Shown: piece by piece, positions 8,581-16,867 of the stretch
Numbering within the stretch: position 1 is the stretch's first letter
Layout: each line of letters begins with the position of its first letter
Source: an uncultured bacterium
GTDB lineage: Bacteria > Edwardsbacteria > AC1 > EtOH8
NCBI GenBank assembly: GCA_937863685.1
Contig: CALMGM010000005.1
Span: 1-64,000 of the forward strand
DNA: 64,000 nucleotides
Direction: 5' to 3'
Program-made: the position numbers and the translations under genes
The notes under the pieces: generated by a model
What the model saw: the letters and a program-made list of their open reading frames with translations, nothing else
What the model was told of the DNA's origin: nothing
The model's database searches: none

Positions 8581-9417
8581 TTACGACATTCCCACAGCAA
8601 TGGCCATCAACCCGGCCAGCATGTCAATTTTCAGGATAAAACTTAATTTTGCATAGTCGGCCCCCATGGGATCTCTCAATAGGCGGAAGACCACCGGCAG
8701 CAGGACCAGGTCCACCCCCAGAATGACGGCCAGCAGGTATTTCAGGTTATAGACGCCCAGCAAGTACGGGACCGGACTGAGCGTTATCAACAGCAGCAGA
8801 CTGAAGGCCGAGACGGACAGGGCTTTTTTATGACCGGATCTGATGACCAAGGTTCTGGCTCCCGACTGTCGGTCGCCAGAAATGTCCTGAACGTCCTTGA
8901 TTATCTCCCGGGACAAGTGCATCAGGAAAGCAAATACCGCCGGAAATGCCGCCAGCACCGGATTTTTGACGGTCAATCCTCCGTAGATAAAAGCCAGGGC
9001 GCATATCAAAGCAATTATCAAGTTCCCGCCCAATCCCATTATCTTCCCCTTGAAGGCATAAAGCCAAAGCAAAATCGCCACGACGGAGGCCACCAGGCCG
9101 GTATCCCTGCCGATCAGCCATCCCAGGATAACGCCTGCGCCGTAACATATGATGCTGAAGATAAAAGCAAAACGGGGAGAAATGCGCCCCGAGGGTATCG
9201 GCCGTTCCGGCCGGTTCACGGCATCTGTCTTTTGGTCGTAGTAATCGTTCTGGGCGTTGCCTCCGGCGGCTATGATCATGGCCGAGGCTACCGCCAGTAT
9301 CACCCCCTGGATGTTGGCCGATTTGACGGCTCCCCCGGTGCCGATCAGCACCGAGAATCCGGTGATGGCCACATTGCCTGCCCTGGCAAGCTCCAGGATG
9401 CCTCTGATCTTTTTCAT
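8581..9417 (-). CDS. UbiA-family prenyltransferase, digeranylgeranylglyceryl-phosphate synthase-like
   Basis: A 278-residue membrane prenyltransferase with both Asp-rich motifs: NDYYDQKTD near residue 55 and KDVQDISGD near residue 175. The N-terminus (ELARAGNVAITGFSVLIG), the stretch RPERPIPSGRIS and the KDxxDxxGD form resemble archaeal enzymes that add the second geranylgeranyl chain to glycerol phosphate more than quinone-type UbiA. FCB-group bacteria have been reported to carry archaeal-type lipid genes. It follows the Wzi-like gene by 3 bases and has no ribosome site of its own, so translation is probably coupled. The substrate is inferred; a menaquinone or heme prenyltransferase remains possible. 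Confidence 0.8.
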   Translation of the reverse strand: MKKIRGILELARAGNVAITGFSVLIGTGGAVKSANIQGVILAVASAMIIAAGGNAQNDYYDQKTDAVNRPERPIPSGRISPRFAFIFSIICYGAGVILGWLIGRDTGLVASVVAILLWLYAFKGKIMGLGGNLIIALICALAFIYGGLTVKNPVLAAFPAVFAFLMHLSREIIKDVQDISGDRQSGARTLVIRSGHKKALSVSAFSLLLLITLSPVPYLLGVYNLKYLLAVILGVDLVLLPVVFRLLRDPMGADYAKLSFILKIDMLAGLMAIAVGMS

Positions 9418-9420
9418 CTG

Positions 9421-10932
9421 TTACAATTCTATATTGACCCTGAGATCCAGCCCCCGGTCATTGAAACCGGTTCCGGGCAGATTGCCAGGATTCTCTAGGT
9501 AGGACAGCCAAACGGCTGCCTCCAGGTTTGTCCAGTAAATCGGCTCCCATCTGAGAAACATCTGAACCTTGTCCTCCCGGCTGAAAATGCCGCTTAGAAA
9601 GGTCGTGTGCGGATCATCGTTGAAAAGATATCCCCTTTCCACCCGCCCCTCTCCATGCCTTTCCATCTGGTATCCAATCCCGGCATCCAGCCGGGGAAGG
9701 AACCGGTGTTCCATGACAATGTCCAGCACGTCGGCATCGGTGCCCACCCAGTGGCCCAGCAGGTTTACGGTATCGGCTCCCACATAACGGTTGGCGTATC
9801 TGCGGTGAGTGTAGACCCATTTTTGATTTCCGGCCCATTCTACCTTCAGGTCGGTATCTTTCAGACCGGCTGGATCGGCCCAATGGCCGCCCAGCAGGAA
9901 TCCCAATTTCTGCGGGGCCGGCGGGTCCTGTTCGTACTGCACGTCATCCATAAGCAGTTCGCCCCAGGCCGAAAACCCCAGCCCCGGGGTCCAGCGAATG
10001 TCGGCCGACCACAGTACATTGTCGTCATCCCTCTGGTTCCATTGGTTGGCATAGTATGGCAGCAGCGGGTTCATGTAGGCCGGATCTATCTGGTTGGCCT
10101 GATAGATCACCGTTTCGGAAAGCCCCAGGGTTATCATTCCTGGCAGCATCAGTCCCAGGCGGTGGCCGGATATGTACCTTTTCAGATCGGTGCTCAGCAC
10201 TCCGAAGAATGATTGAAATTCGACCCTTTTATAATTCAGCTTGATATCAGCTGCATCGAAACCTTCTGAATTGTCCGAAAGCAGCAGCGTACCGAAACTG
10301 CCGGGCCCCCACCATCTCTGCTGCCTGCCCAGGGTAAGGGACAGGCCGGAAGTGGCGGAACGGAAATAAGCCCACCCGGTGGAATACTCACCGCCTCTCC
10401 AGGTCTGAAGGCTTCCGGAAAGCCTTTCTGTCTTTTGGGACTCCTTTTCCAGGGCCAGGGTTATTTGCTGGTCAAAGACAACCAGCCCCGGCAATCCCCC
10501 CCAGGCATCAAACGCCGCCAATCCCCTGCTCCGAGGGGGTCCGGTATGGATGAAAGCGGTTCCCAGTCCCAGGCTGATATCGGCACTGATGGCGGCCCGG
10601 CCGTCATCGTAGGACAGCAGCTTCTGGTCGGAAAGACGGATATCCGTGATCCCGATATTGAGCTCCTGGCTCAGTTTGTCAAAATAAAAACGGTCGGCCT
10701 TTGACAGCTCCATCCTGCCGTCCATTTGGTTCCGCAACAGCTCCTGCAACAGCTCCGTTACCTGCCATCGTTGGTACGGTTTCGATGCCGGCAAGCTGGC
10801 GTAGCCTTTGGCCTGAAATCTCGCCAGCACCGGATATGACCAGTGATCCAGGGGAATGTCCCGGCGGTCCTCGTTGGCCCGGGCCCAAAAGGCAAGGGAC
10901 AGCAGGACGATTGAAATGATTGTTTTTCTCAT
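9421..10932 (-). CDS. Wzi/capsule-assembly-like outer-membrane beta-barrel protein
   Basis: A 503-residue exported protein: signal peptide to ARA-N, then an alpha-helical stretch starting DIPLDHWSYPVLARF, then alternating amphipathic strands through to the final ...LRVNIEL, which ends in a hydrophobic barrel-like strand. The segment with WGPGSFGTLLLSDNSEGFDA matches the Wzi-type capsule assembly family. Wzi is an outer-membrane lectin that holds capsule polysaccharide to the cell. The ribosome site AAAAGG precedes the ATG. It heads the run wzi-like, ubiA-like, uppP, diguanylate cyclase. Confidence 0.8.
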   Translation of the reverse strand: MRKTIISIVLLSLAFWARANEDRRDIPLDHWSYPVLARFQAKGYASLPASKPYQRWQVTELLQELLRNQMDGRMELSKADRFYFDKLSQELNIGITDIRLSDQKLLSYDDGRAAISADISLGLGTAFIHTGPPRSRGLAAFDAWGGLPGLVVFDQQITLALEKESQKTERLSGSLQTWRGGEYSTGWAYFRSATSGLSLTLGRQQRWWGPGSFGTLLLSDNSEGFDAADIKLNYKRVEFQSFFGVLSTDLKRYISGHRLGLMLPGMITLGLSETVIYQANQIDPAYMNPLLPYYANQWNQRDDDNVLWSADIRWTPGLGFSAWGELLMDDVQYEQDPPAPQKLGFLLGGHWADPAGLKDTDLKVEWAGNQKWVYTHRRYANRYVGADTVNLLGHWVGTDADVLDIVMEHRFLPRLDAGIGYQMERHGEGRVERGYLFNDDPHTTFLSGIFSREDKVQMFLRWEPIYWTNLEAAVWLSYLENPGNLPGTGFNDRGLDLRVNIEL

Positions 10933-10992
10933 ACCTTTTAAGTTATCATATTACAGGTATATTTTTCAAGCAATTTATTTGAAGACAAAAGA

Positions 10993-11016
10993 AAAAGGGC
11001 GGGAATCCGCCCTTTT
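10993..11016 (-). terminator. Terminator of the TPR lipoprotein gene
   Basis: GGGCGG and CCGCCC pair around GAAT, flanked by A4 and T4. Read on the minus strand it ends in a T-run, about 20 bases beyond the stop at 11036. Confidence 0.8.
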
Positions 11017-11035
11017 CATATATCCACAGTTGCTG

Positions 11036-12088
11036 CTATCTTTTCTTTTTCTTGGGTTTGGCCGGGACCTGGGTGGCCTCTTTCTGTTTTTTTGCATATT
11101 CCAGGTAATTCTTGTATTCCTGGGATTCCGGGTTAAGCTCCAGGGCCTTGGTATAAGCCTCTATGGCTTTGTCGAAATCGCCGATGGTGTTGTGCAGGGC
11201 CACCATGCCCAACAGGCTGTAGGCCTCGACATCCTTGCTGTCCAAGGCTATGACCTTATCCAGGGCCGCCATGGCGCTTTTTACATCGCTGCCCTCGAAA
11301 TAATAGGCCTGGGCCAGGTTGAACCAGGTGTTCTTCTCATCGGCCTTTAATGCTCCGGCCGCAATGAATGCCTTCTGGGCCTGGGGATAATCTCTTTTTT
11401 GCAGGTAGGCCACACCCAGCCAATAGAACCACTGGTCATTGTCCTTTTTGATCTGGGTGGCCTTGGTGATGTTCTTGATGCCTTCATCCCAATTCTGGGA
11501 CTCCATGGCCGCCCTCCCCACCTGGAAATAGGCATCTGCATTATTGGGATCGATCGATATTGCTTTTGCAAACAGGGCCTCCGATTCCTTGGTCTTGCCC
11601 ATATAGCGGTAAAGCAGGCCCTTGCGGATGAAGTTGTCGGCCTTGTTGGGGGAGAGGTCAATGGCGTCGTTTATCTGCTCCTCCGCCTTCTGTAAGTAGG
11701 CCATGCTGGAATCCTTCGGGCCCGTCACAGATTTCTTCAGGGAGATACCGGACATGGCATACAGGTCCTCCCAAGCGCCGTCCCAGGCCTTTTGCAGGGA
11801 ATCCTTCTGGGTGGGGCTGTATTCGATGGCGCTAGCGTAGGATTTCCCGGCCTCTTTGTATCTCTTGCTCTGAACGTAACAATATGCCAACAGCCCATGC
11901 ATTTCGGGATCCTTGGGGGCATATTCCAAACCCTCATTCAGGGTCAGTATGGCCGCATCATAATTAGGCGGATCCTCCTGTAATCGGACCTTGGCTCCGC
12001 TGATATATTGGTTGCAACCCATTACCCCCAGGCTGATCATCACGGCAACAATGATAAGCATGAAAGATTGATTCTTAAATCTAGCCAT
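11036..12088 (-). CDS. TPR-repeat lipoprotein
   Basis: A 350-residue protein with a lipoprotein signal (hydrophobic MLIIVAVMISLGVMGC, lipobox Cys near residue 25) and some six to seven tetratricopeptide repeats (for example KADNFIRKGLLYRYMGKTKE and AYSLLGMVALHN). The tail is very basic (KPKKKKR). Such proteins sit at the inner or outer membrane facing the periplasm and scaffold envelope machinery, but the partner here is unknown. It has its own near-consensus promoter and terminator, so it is probably a single-gene unit. Confidence 0.88.
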   Translation of the reverse strand: MARFKNQSFMLIIVAVMISLGVMGCNQYISGAKVRLQEDPPNYDAAILTLNEGLEYAPKDPEMHGLLAYCYVQSKRYKEAGKSYASAIEYSPTQKDSLQKAWDGAWEDLYAMSGISLKKSVTGPKDSSMAYLQKAEEQINDAIDLSPNKADNFIRKGLLYRYMGKTKESEALFAKAISIDPNNADAYFQVGRAAMESQNWDEGIKNITKATQIKKDNDQWFYWLGVAYLQKRDYPQAQKAFIAAGALKADEKNTWFNLAQAYYFEGSDVKSAMAALDKVIALDSKDVEAYSLLGMVALHNTIGDFDKAIEAYTKALELNPESQEYKNYLEYAKKQKEATQVPAKPKKKKR

Positions 12089-12132
12089 TTCTCTACCTTC
12101 CTTTTTGGTTTTATTGAATTCTTTGAGTTTTA

Positions 12133-12161
12133 ATTTTAACTCTTTATTATTTCAAAGTCAA
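12133..12161 (-). promoter_or_regulatory. Promoter of the TPR lipoprotein
   Basis: On the minus strand TTGACT (12161-12156) and TAAAAT (12138-12133) are spaced by 17 bases, about 45 bases before the ATG. It overlaps the region just behind kdsB. Confidence 0.7.
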
Positions 12162-12168
12162 GATTATT

Positions 12169-12933
12169 TTATCCTCTTTTTAACCTGCGGTTGGCCGCTT
12201 TAATGCTTATCTCTATTTTATTGATATCCCCGGGAGAATCGACTGCCAGACAGCGATAGTTCGTCCGAAGGACCTTTATCGCCGCCCCGTTTTCCAGGGC
12301 CCTAAGCTGTTCAAGTTTTTCCATTCTCTCCAGCCGGCCCTCGGGCCATTGGGTGAATTTTATCAAAAAGTTCTGGCGGTACGCATACATGCCAATATGT
12401 TTGAGATAATGTCCGACTCTCCCCGCATTTTCTTCCCTAATGAACGGTATGGGGAGCCGGGAAAAATAAAGGGCTCGGCCTTGTGTATCCGTCACCACCT
12501 TGGCGGTATTGGATTTTTCAATATCACCGGCATTCTCAAAACTTGTAGCCAGGGTGGCCATCATCTGTTTGGGATTGCCAGCCATTTCCCCGGCCAGCAG
12601 GTCTATGGCCCCGGGATCAATCAGGGGTTCATCGCCCTGGATATTGAGAATGATACTGAACCCCCGGTACCCCGGTTTCCTGATAAGCTCGGCTATACGG
12701 TCGCTGCCGGATCGATGTTTCTTTGAAGTCATCACAGCCTGCCCACCGAAACCCAGCACGCAATCGCAGATCCTTTTGTCATCGGTGGCCACCACCACCT
12801 TATCCAGCAGTTTGGCCCTTAGACATCTTTGGTAAACATGCTGTACCATCGGTTTTCCGTTTATCAAAGCCAACGGCTTCCCCGGGAAACGGGTGGAGCC
12901 GAAGCGGGCCGGGATCACGCCTAATATCTTCAT
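12169..12933 (-). CDS. kdsB: 3-deoxy-manno-octulosonate cytidylyltransferase
   Basis: KdsB activates Kdo with CTP to CMP-Kdo for lipid A-core synthesis. The 254 residues show the nucleotidyltransferase signature PARFGSTRFPGKPL at the N-terminus, HRSGSDRIAE near residue 75, NIQGDEPLI near 98 and the HIGMYAYR segment near 185. A GAGGAT ribosome site precedes the ATG. Its presence argues strongly for an LPS-bearing outer membrane. It lies 76 bases after pckA in the same direction. Confidence 0.95.
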   Translation of the reverse strand: MKILGVIPARFGSTRFPGKPLALINGKPMVQHVYQRCLRAKLLDKVVVATDDKRICDCVLGFGGQAVMTSKKHRSGSDRIAELIRKPGYRGFSIILNIQGDEPLIDPGAIDLLAGEMAGNPKQMMATLATSFENAGDIEKSNTAKVVTDTQGRALYFSRLPIPFIREENAGRVGHYLKHIGMYAYRQNFLIKFTQWPEGRLERMEKLEQLRALENGAAIKVLRTNYRCLAVDSPGDINKIEISIKAANRRLKRG

Positions 12934-13009
12934 TTATCCTCAAACTTAACCTCGAACAATTGATGTCAAAACGCAGGGATCAAGCATTTCATTGGATTTG
13001 AATATTTAT

Positions 13010-14590
13010 CTATGCCTTGGGTCCCGAATCGGTCACCTCTTTGGAGGCATAATCCTTGTATTGTTCGAAATTCCTGGCGAACATGGCCGCCAGTTCTCTG
13101 GCCTTTTTGTCGTAGGCCGCCTGGTCCGCCCAGGTGTTTTTAGGGGTCAGCACCTCGGAAGGCACTCCCTGGCAGGCGTCGGGTACCAGGATATTGAAGA
13201 CCGGATCGGGGGTGAAACTGGCTGTTTCCAGTTTTCCCTCTAGTGCCGCGGTCAGCAGTGCCCGGGTGATGGAGATCTTCATCCGGCTGCCCACTCCGGC
13301 CGGACCCCCCGACCATCCGGTATTAACCAGCCAACAGTTGGTTTTATGCTGGAAGAGTTTTTCGGCCAGCATGGAGGCGTACTTGGTGGGATGCAAAGGC
13401 ATGAACGGCGCCCCGAAACAGGTGGAAAAGGTGGGCTGCGGCTCGTCGATACCGGTCTCGGTCCCGGCCAGCTTGGAGGTAAACCCTGACAGGAAATGAT
13501 AGCTGGCCATCTCCGGGGTCAGCCGGGCGATGGGCGGCAGCACGCCGAAGGCGTCGCAGGTCAAGAAAAATACGTTGCGGGGATGCCCCCCAATACCCGG
13601 AATGACGCAGTTGGGGATGTGCTCCACCGGGTAGGTGGCCCGGGTATTCTCGGTGATGGCATCGGAGTTGTAATCTATCTGCCGGGTCTCCGGGTCGACG
13701 ACCACGTTCTCCAGCAATGATCCGAACCTGATGGCGCTGAAGATCTGGGGTTCGGCCTGGGCCGATAATTTGATGACCTTGGCATAGCAGCCGCCTTCGA
13801 AATTGAATATCCCGGTATCGGACCAGCCGTGCTCGTCGTCGCCGATCAGCCGGCGGTTGGGATCGGCTGACAGGGTGGTCTTGCCGGTGCCGGACAGGCC
13901 GAAGAACAGAGCGCTGTCGCCATCCTGGCCCAGATTGGCCGAGCAGTGCATGGGAAATACCTCCCGCTGGGGCATCAGGTAATTCATGATGGCGAAGATG
14001 CTCTTTTTGATCTCGCCGCCGTACATGCTGCCGATGACCAGGTTGATCTTCTTTTCAAAGCTGACCCCCACGAAAACGCTGGATTTGGTGCCGTCGGTCT
14101 TGGGGTCGGCCTTCAGGCTGCCGCAGCCCATCACCGTAAAGCCGGGAGTGAAATTTTCCAGCTCCTGCTTTGTGGGCCGGATGAACAGGGTCTGGGCGAA
14201 CAGACAGTGCCAGGCTGTATCGGTTACCACCCTGACAGCCAGCCGGTATTGGGGGTCGGCCCCGGCAAACCCGTCGAAGACATAGATCTCCTTGTCGCCG
14301 AGGTGCTGGTAGGCTTTGTGCAGCAGTTTGTCGAACTGCTCCGGCTGACATTTGACGTTGATCTTGCCCCAGGCTATCTGGTCTTTTATGGCCGGCTCCT
14401 CGGATATAAATCTGTCGTTGGGCGACCGCCCGGTCCGCTCACCGGTCTTGACCACCAGCGCTCCGTTGGAAGCCATGATCCCGTCGCCTGCAGTCAATGA
14501 TTTTTCAATCAGGGCCGCTGCCGGCAGATTGCGGTGCACGGATCGGGAGGTCTTTATGCCCGATTTTTCAAGCTCCTTTTGGATATCCAT
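13010..14590 (-). CDS. pckA: Phosphoenolpyruvate carboxykinase (ATP)
   Basis: Converts oxaloacetate + ATP to PEP + CO2 + ADP, or the reverse in fermenters. The 526 residues contain the P-loop GLSGTGKTTLSADP near 240, the metal site GDDEHGWSD, and RTGRSPNDRFI near residue 50, where substrate-binding Arg lies. This is the ATP-type enzyme of normal length. A CAAGGAG ribosome site is placed rather far (about 12 bases) upstream of the ATG. The 285-base gap upstream is heavily structured (see the entry at 14652). Confidence 0.97.
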   Translation of the reverse strand: MDIQKELEKSGIKTSRSVHRNLPAAALIEKSLTAGDGIMASNGALVVKTGERTGRSPNDRFISEEPAIKDQIAWGKINVKCQPEQFDKLLHKAYQHLGDKEIYVFDGFAGADPQYRLAVRVVTDTAWHCLFAQTLFIRPTKQELENFTPGFTVMGCGSLKADPKTDGTKSSVFVGVSFEKKINLVIGSMYGGEIKKSIFAIMNYLMPQREVFPMHCSANLGQDGDSALFFGLSGTGKTTLSADPNRRLIGDDEHGWSDTGIFNFEGGCYAKVIKLSAQAEPQIFSAIRFGSLLENVVVDPETRQIDYNSDAITENTRATYPVEHIPNCVIPGIGGHPRNVFFLTCDAFGVLPPIARLTPEMASYHFLSGFTSKLAGTETGIDEPQPTFSTCFGAPFMPLHPTKYASMLAEKLFQHKTNCWLVNTGWSGGPAGVGSRMKISITRALLTAALEGKLETASFTPDPVFNILVPDACQGVPSEVLTPKNTWADQAAYDKKARELAAMFARNFEQYKDYASKEVTDSGPKA

Positions 14591-14651
14591 ACAATGTTAG
14601 AACTCCTTGTTCAAAGAAATTTTATGTTGCTCGGTAAGACTGTCTGCTCTT

Positions 14652-14875
14652 TATAATTGTTTATATTACGGAACCGACGGCTTCACTGTGATTGGGCCGC
14701 TGCGGCTCGCTTCCAGCCATCGCCCACCCCTGGGGTTCTTCTGCTCCCCCGGGGTGGACCGCAGGAAGCCGGCAGGGCAGGGAAGTTCAAAGGCCGCCTT
14801 AAGGCACAAATCCCTTGCGGCGGCTGTTGGCTGGAAGGTATCGGAAAAACATCCGTTATCCGAACCAGCGGCAAA
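14652..14875. ncRNA. Structured intergenic region, possible unassigned RNA
   Basis: Three inverted repeats form a possible three-way junction: an outer stem CTTCCAGCCA (14710-14719) with TGGCTGGAAG (14828-14837); a hairpin with arms CCACCCCTGGGG and CCCCCGGGGTGG (14724-14757); and a hairpin with GCCGCC/GGCGGC (14793-14824). On the plus strand TATAAT (14652-14657) precedes it, but the best -35 (TTGCTC, 14627) is 19 bases away. No protein frame fits. I could not match it to 6S, SRP, tmRNA, RNase P or a known riboswitch. Strand and identity are open; a long REP-like element is the main alternative. Confidence 0.35.
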
Positions 14876-15535
14876 CTATAGCTTGAACGGCTTGAGCACC
14901 CATATCTCGATGCCCTGAGGCAGTGAAGCCTTGGTTATTTCGGCTTCGGAACCATTGATCGTTTTGACCTTGGCCCGGCCCGTGGTGAAATCCTCCAGCG
15001 GCCCCAGGTTGAAGCCGACGCTCTTGGTCTTGTAATGCATGGGCAGGCAGATGCTGGGGGAGAGAGACTCCATAACCTTTCCGGCCTCGCCGGCATCCAC
15101 TGTAAAGGTGCCGCCCACCGGGATCATCAGCACATCCACCGGACCGATCTCGGCCAGCTCGCTTTTGCTTAAGGTATGTCCCAGGTCGCCAAGATGGCAG
15201 AAGTTCATGCCGTCAATTGTATAGATGAAGGCTATGCTGGCGCCCCGCTCCGAGCCGCGGCTGGTGTCGTGGTACAGGCTGACGCCCCGGATGGTGATCC
15301 CCTTGAATACAAAGGTCCCGGTCTCGCGTATGATCCTGGCCTTGTCGTGTTCCCGGCTGATATAATTATGATCGGCATGGTTGTGGCTGATGGAGATGGC
15401 ATCAGTGGGCTCATCGATCTTCTTGTAGCCCACTGCCCCACCGTAGGATCCGGCCTCGTAGGGATCGGTAAGCAATCTGATTCCCTTGGCCGAGGTCAGC
15501 AAAAATGAAGAATGTGCAAAATATCTGATCTTCAT
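14876..15535 (-). CDS. MBL-fold metal-dependent hydrolase, UlaG-like
   Basis: A 219-residue metallo-beta-lactamase-fold protein with the metal motif SHNHADHNYI near residue 50 and further His/Asp in HLGDLGHTL, MIPVGGTFTVD and LPMHYKTK. This short beta-lactamase-like layout (starting MKIRYFAHSSFLL) is the UlaG/UPF0173-like group of putative hydrolases with undefined substrates. The start lacks a good ribosome site. It is separated from rpmA by 44 bases and a terminator. Confidence 0.85.
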   Translation of the reverse strand: MKIRYFAHSSFLLTSAKGIRLLTDPYEAGSYGGAVGYKKIDEPTDAISISHNHADHNYISREHDKARIIRETGTFVFKGITIRGVSLYHDTSRGSERGASIAFIYTIDGMNFCHLGDLGHTLSKSELAEIGPVDVLMIPVGGTFTVDAGEAGKVMESLSPSICLPMHYKTKSVGFNLGPLEDFTTGRAKVKTINGSEAEITKASLPQGIEIWVLKPFKL

Positions 15536-15565
15536 GTAGGAATCTTATAAATCAATATCCGGCAG

Positions 15566-15593
15566 GAAAAAACGGCGAGCTATTTGCTCGCCG
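15566..15593 (-). terminator. Terminator of the rplU-rpmA operon
   Basis: CGGCGAGC and GCTCGCCG pair around a 5-base loop, followed on the minus strand by T6. The hairpin includes the last codons and stop of rpmA. Confidence 0.88.
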
Positions 15594-15858
15594 CGTTGAC
15601 TTTGGGTTCGGGATATACGCTGATCTTTTTACTGTCCCGACCCCGTGATTCAAAACGAACGAATCCATCGGATATAGCAAACAGGGTGTCGTCCTTTCCC
15701 CGCATCACGTTGAGGCCGGGATAGAATTTGGTACCCCGCTGTCGGACCAATACTGCACCAGCGGTTACTTTCTGGTTGCCGAATGCCTTGATGCCCAACC
15801 GCTGGGCATTGCTCTCGCGGCCGTTTCTGGATGATCCTACGCCTTTTTTATGTGCCAT
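15580..15858 (-). CDS. rpmA: 50S ribosomal protein L27
   Basis: A 92-residue L27 with the conserved N-terminus [16 protein letters not shown] and the stretch [14 protein letters not shown]. It lies near the peptidyl transferase centre of the large subunit. Its start codon overlaps the rplU stop by one base (TAATG), so the two are translationally coupled. There is no N-terminal cleavage peptide of the Firmicute kind. Confidence 0.98.
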   Translation of the reverse strand: MAHKKGVGSSRNGRESNAQRLGIKAFGNQKVTAGAVLVRQRGTKFYPGLNVMRGKDDTLFAISDGFVRFESRGRDSKKISVYPEPKVNAASK

Positions 15859-16292
15859 TATTCCTTATCTCCTTTGCCTGGGTTTTTCTTGGCCGCGGCG
15901 GGTTTGACAGCTTTGGCCTTCTTGGGGGCTTTTTTCTTTTCGATGGCTGGGGCTGCAGGTTTGGCTATGGCCTTGATCTTGGGGTGACTGACGGTGTTGA
16001 CCAGCAGGTCGGTGTAATGGGTCCTGGCTCCCCAGCGCCGGCGATAGTCTTTCTTGGGCTTGTAGACCATGGCCGATATCTTGGCCGAGCGGGAGTGGCC
16101 CACCACCGTCACCTCGACAATGGCGTCCTTGATCACCGGCTGGCCGATTATGACATCCTGTCCGTTGGAAAGCAGCAGCACCTTTTCCATCTTGTATTTC
16201 TGGCCTTCCTTGGCATCTATCCTGGGGATCCTCACCTTCTGATTTTCGGAGACCCTTACCTGAGTGCCTCCGCATTCGATTACTGCGTACAT
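15858..16292 (-). CDS. rplU: 50S ribosomal protein L21 with basic C-terminal extension
   Basis: The first ~103 residues are a normal L21 ([18 protein letters not shown], then [19 protein letters not shown]). About 40 further residues rich in Lys, Ala and Pro follow; such tails occur in L21 of several phyla and may bind rRNA. AAGGAG lies about 9 bases before the ATG. Order secG, rplU, rpmA. Confidence 0.97.
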   Translation of the reverse strand: MYAVIECGGTQVRVSENQKVRIPRIDAKEGQKYKMEKVLLLSNGQDVIIGQPVIKDAIVEVTVVGHSRSAKISAMVYKPKKDYRRRWGARTHYTDLLVNTVSHPKIKAIAKPAAPAIEKKKAPKKAKAVKPAAAKKNPGKGDKE

Positions 16293-16331
16293 CTGATGTT
16301 ACTCCTTAAAGCTACGATATATTTAGAACAG

Positions 16332-16679
16332 CTATTTGCCTGAGGGGACTTCCGGCATTTGATTCGCCGGCAGTTCGCCCGGCCTGCTTACAGGCTGTTG
16401 GTTTGATTTCTGTTCCTGTTGCATGGCCTTCTCTATGGCCGATGTGGCCCGGCGGCCTTTGCCGGAAATCAGAGCCAGGGACAGCGAGGTTATCATGAAT
16501 ACCACGGCTAGAACGGTGGTAGCCCGGGTCAGGAACGGAGCCGCGCCCCTCCCGCCGAAGAAGGTCTCGCCCCCTCCGCCCAGCGCGCTGCCCAGCCCGC
16601 CCTTGCCGCTCTGCATCAGCACCACGCCGATCAGCAGCAGACAGGTTATTAAATGGATCACCAATAAAAGGGTATACAC
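16332..16679 (-). CDS. secG: Protein translocase subunit SecG
   Basis: A 115-residue SecG: hydrophobic segment LLLVIHLITCLLLIGVVLMQ, the diagnostic GKGGLGSALGGGGETFFGGRG loop, then a second membrane segment (TTVLAVVFMITSLSLALI). It assists SecYE in protein export. The Gln/Pro-rich C-terminal tail of about 40 residues is variable in the family. It leads the unit that continues into rplU-rpmA. Confidence 0.96.
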   Translation of the reverse strand: MYTLLLVIHLITCLLLIGVVLMQSGKGGLGSALGGGGETFFGGRGAAPFLTRATTVLAVVFMITSLSLALISGKGRRATSAIEKAMQQEQKSNQQPVSRPGELPANQMPEVPSGK

Positions 16680-16752
16680 CTTCAGTAAACCTCCCTGTTG
16701 TCCGGAGATATGTTCGCCGGATCTTAAATTGTGATTTTACGCTAAGTTTTGT

Positions 16753-16781
16753 ATTATAACAAATTTAGATGAAATATTCAA
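16753..16781 (-). promoter_or_regulatory. Promoter of secG-rplU-rpmA
   Basis: On the minus strand TTGAAT (16781-16776) and TATAAT (16758-16753) are spaced by 17 bases, divergent from the trxB promoter 25 bases away. Confidence 0.7.
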
Positions 16782-16803
16782 GTATTTTTATTAAATTTTA
16801 GAA

Positions 16804-16832
16804 TTGACATCGGGGTTGTTATATAATATTAT
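16804..16832 (+). promoter_or_regulatory. Promoter of trxB
   Basis: TTGACA (16804-16809) and TATTAT (16827-16832) are spaced by 17 bases. The predicted start near 16839 lies only 8 bases before the first in-frame ATG (16847), but about 29 before the second (16868), which favours the latter. Confidence 0.65.
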
Positions 16833-16867
16833 CATATAGTTTATAAATGATTGATACAGGGGTTGTT

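Noticed and set aside
14710-14837. Assignment of the structured region as 6S, SRP RNA or cobalamin riboswitch
   Set aside because: Short resemblances exist, but none of the diagnostic conserved blocks could be matched with confidence, so it is left unassigned.
16822-16827. TATAAT at 16822 as the trxB -10 box
   Set aside because: It is only 12 bases from the TTGACA. TATTAT five bases further gives the correct 17-base spacer.
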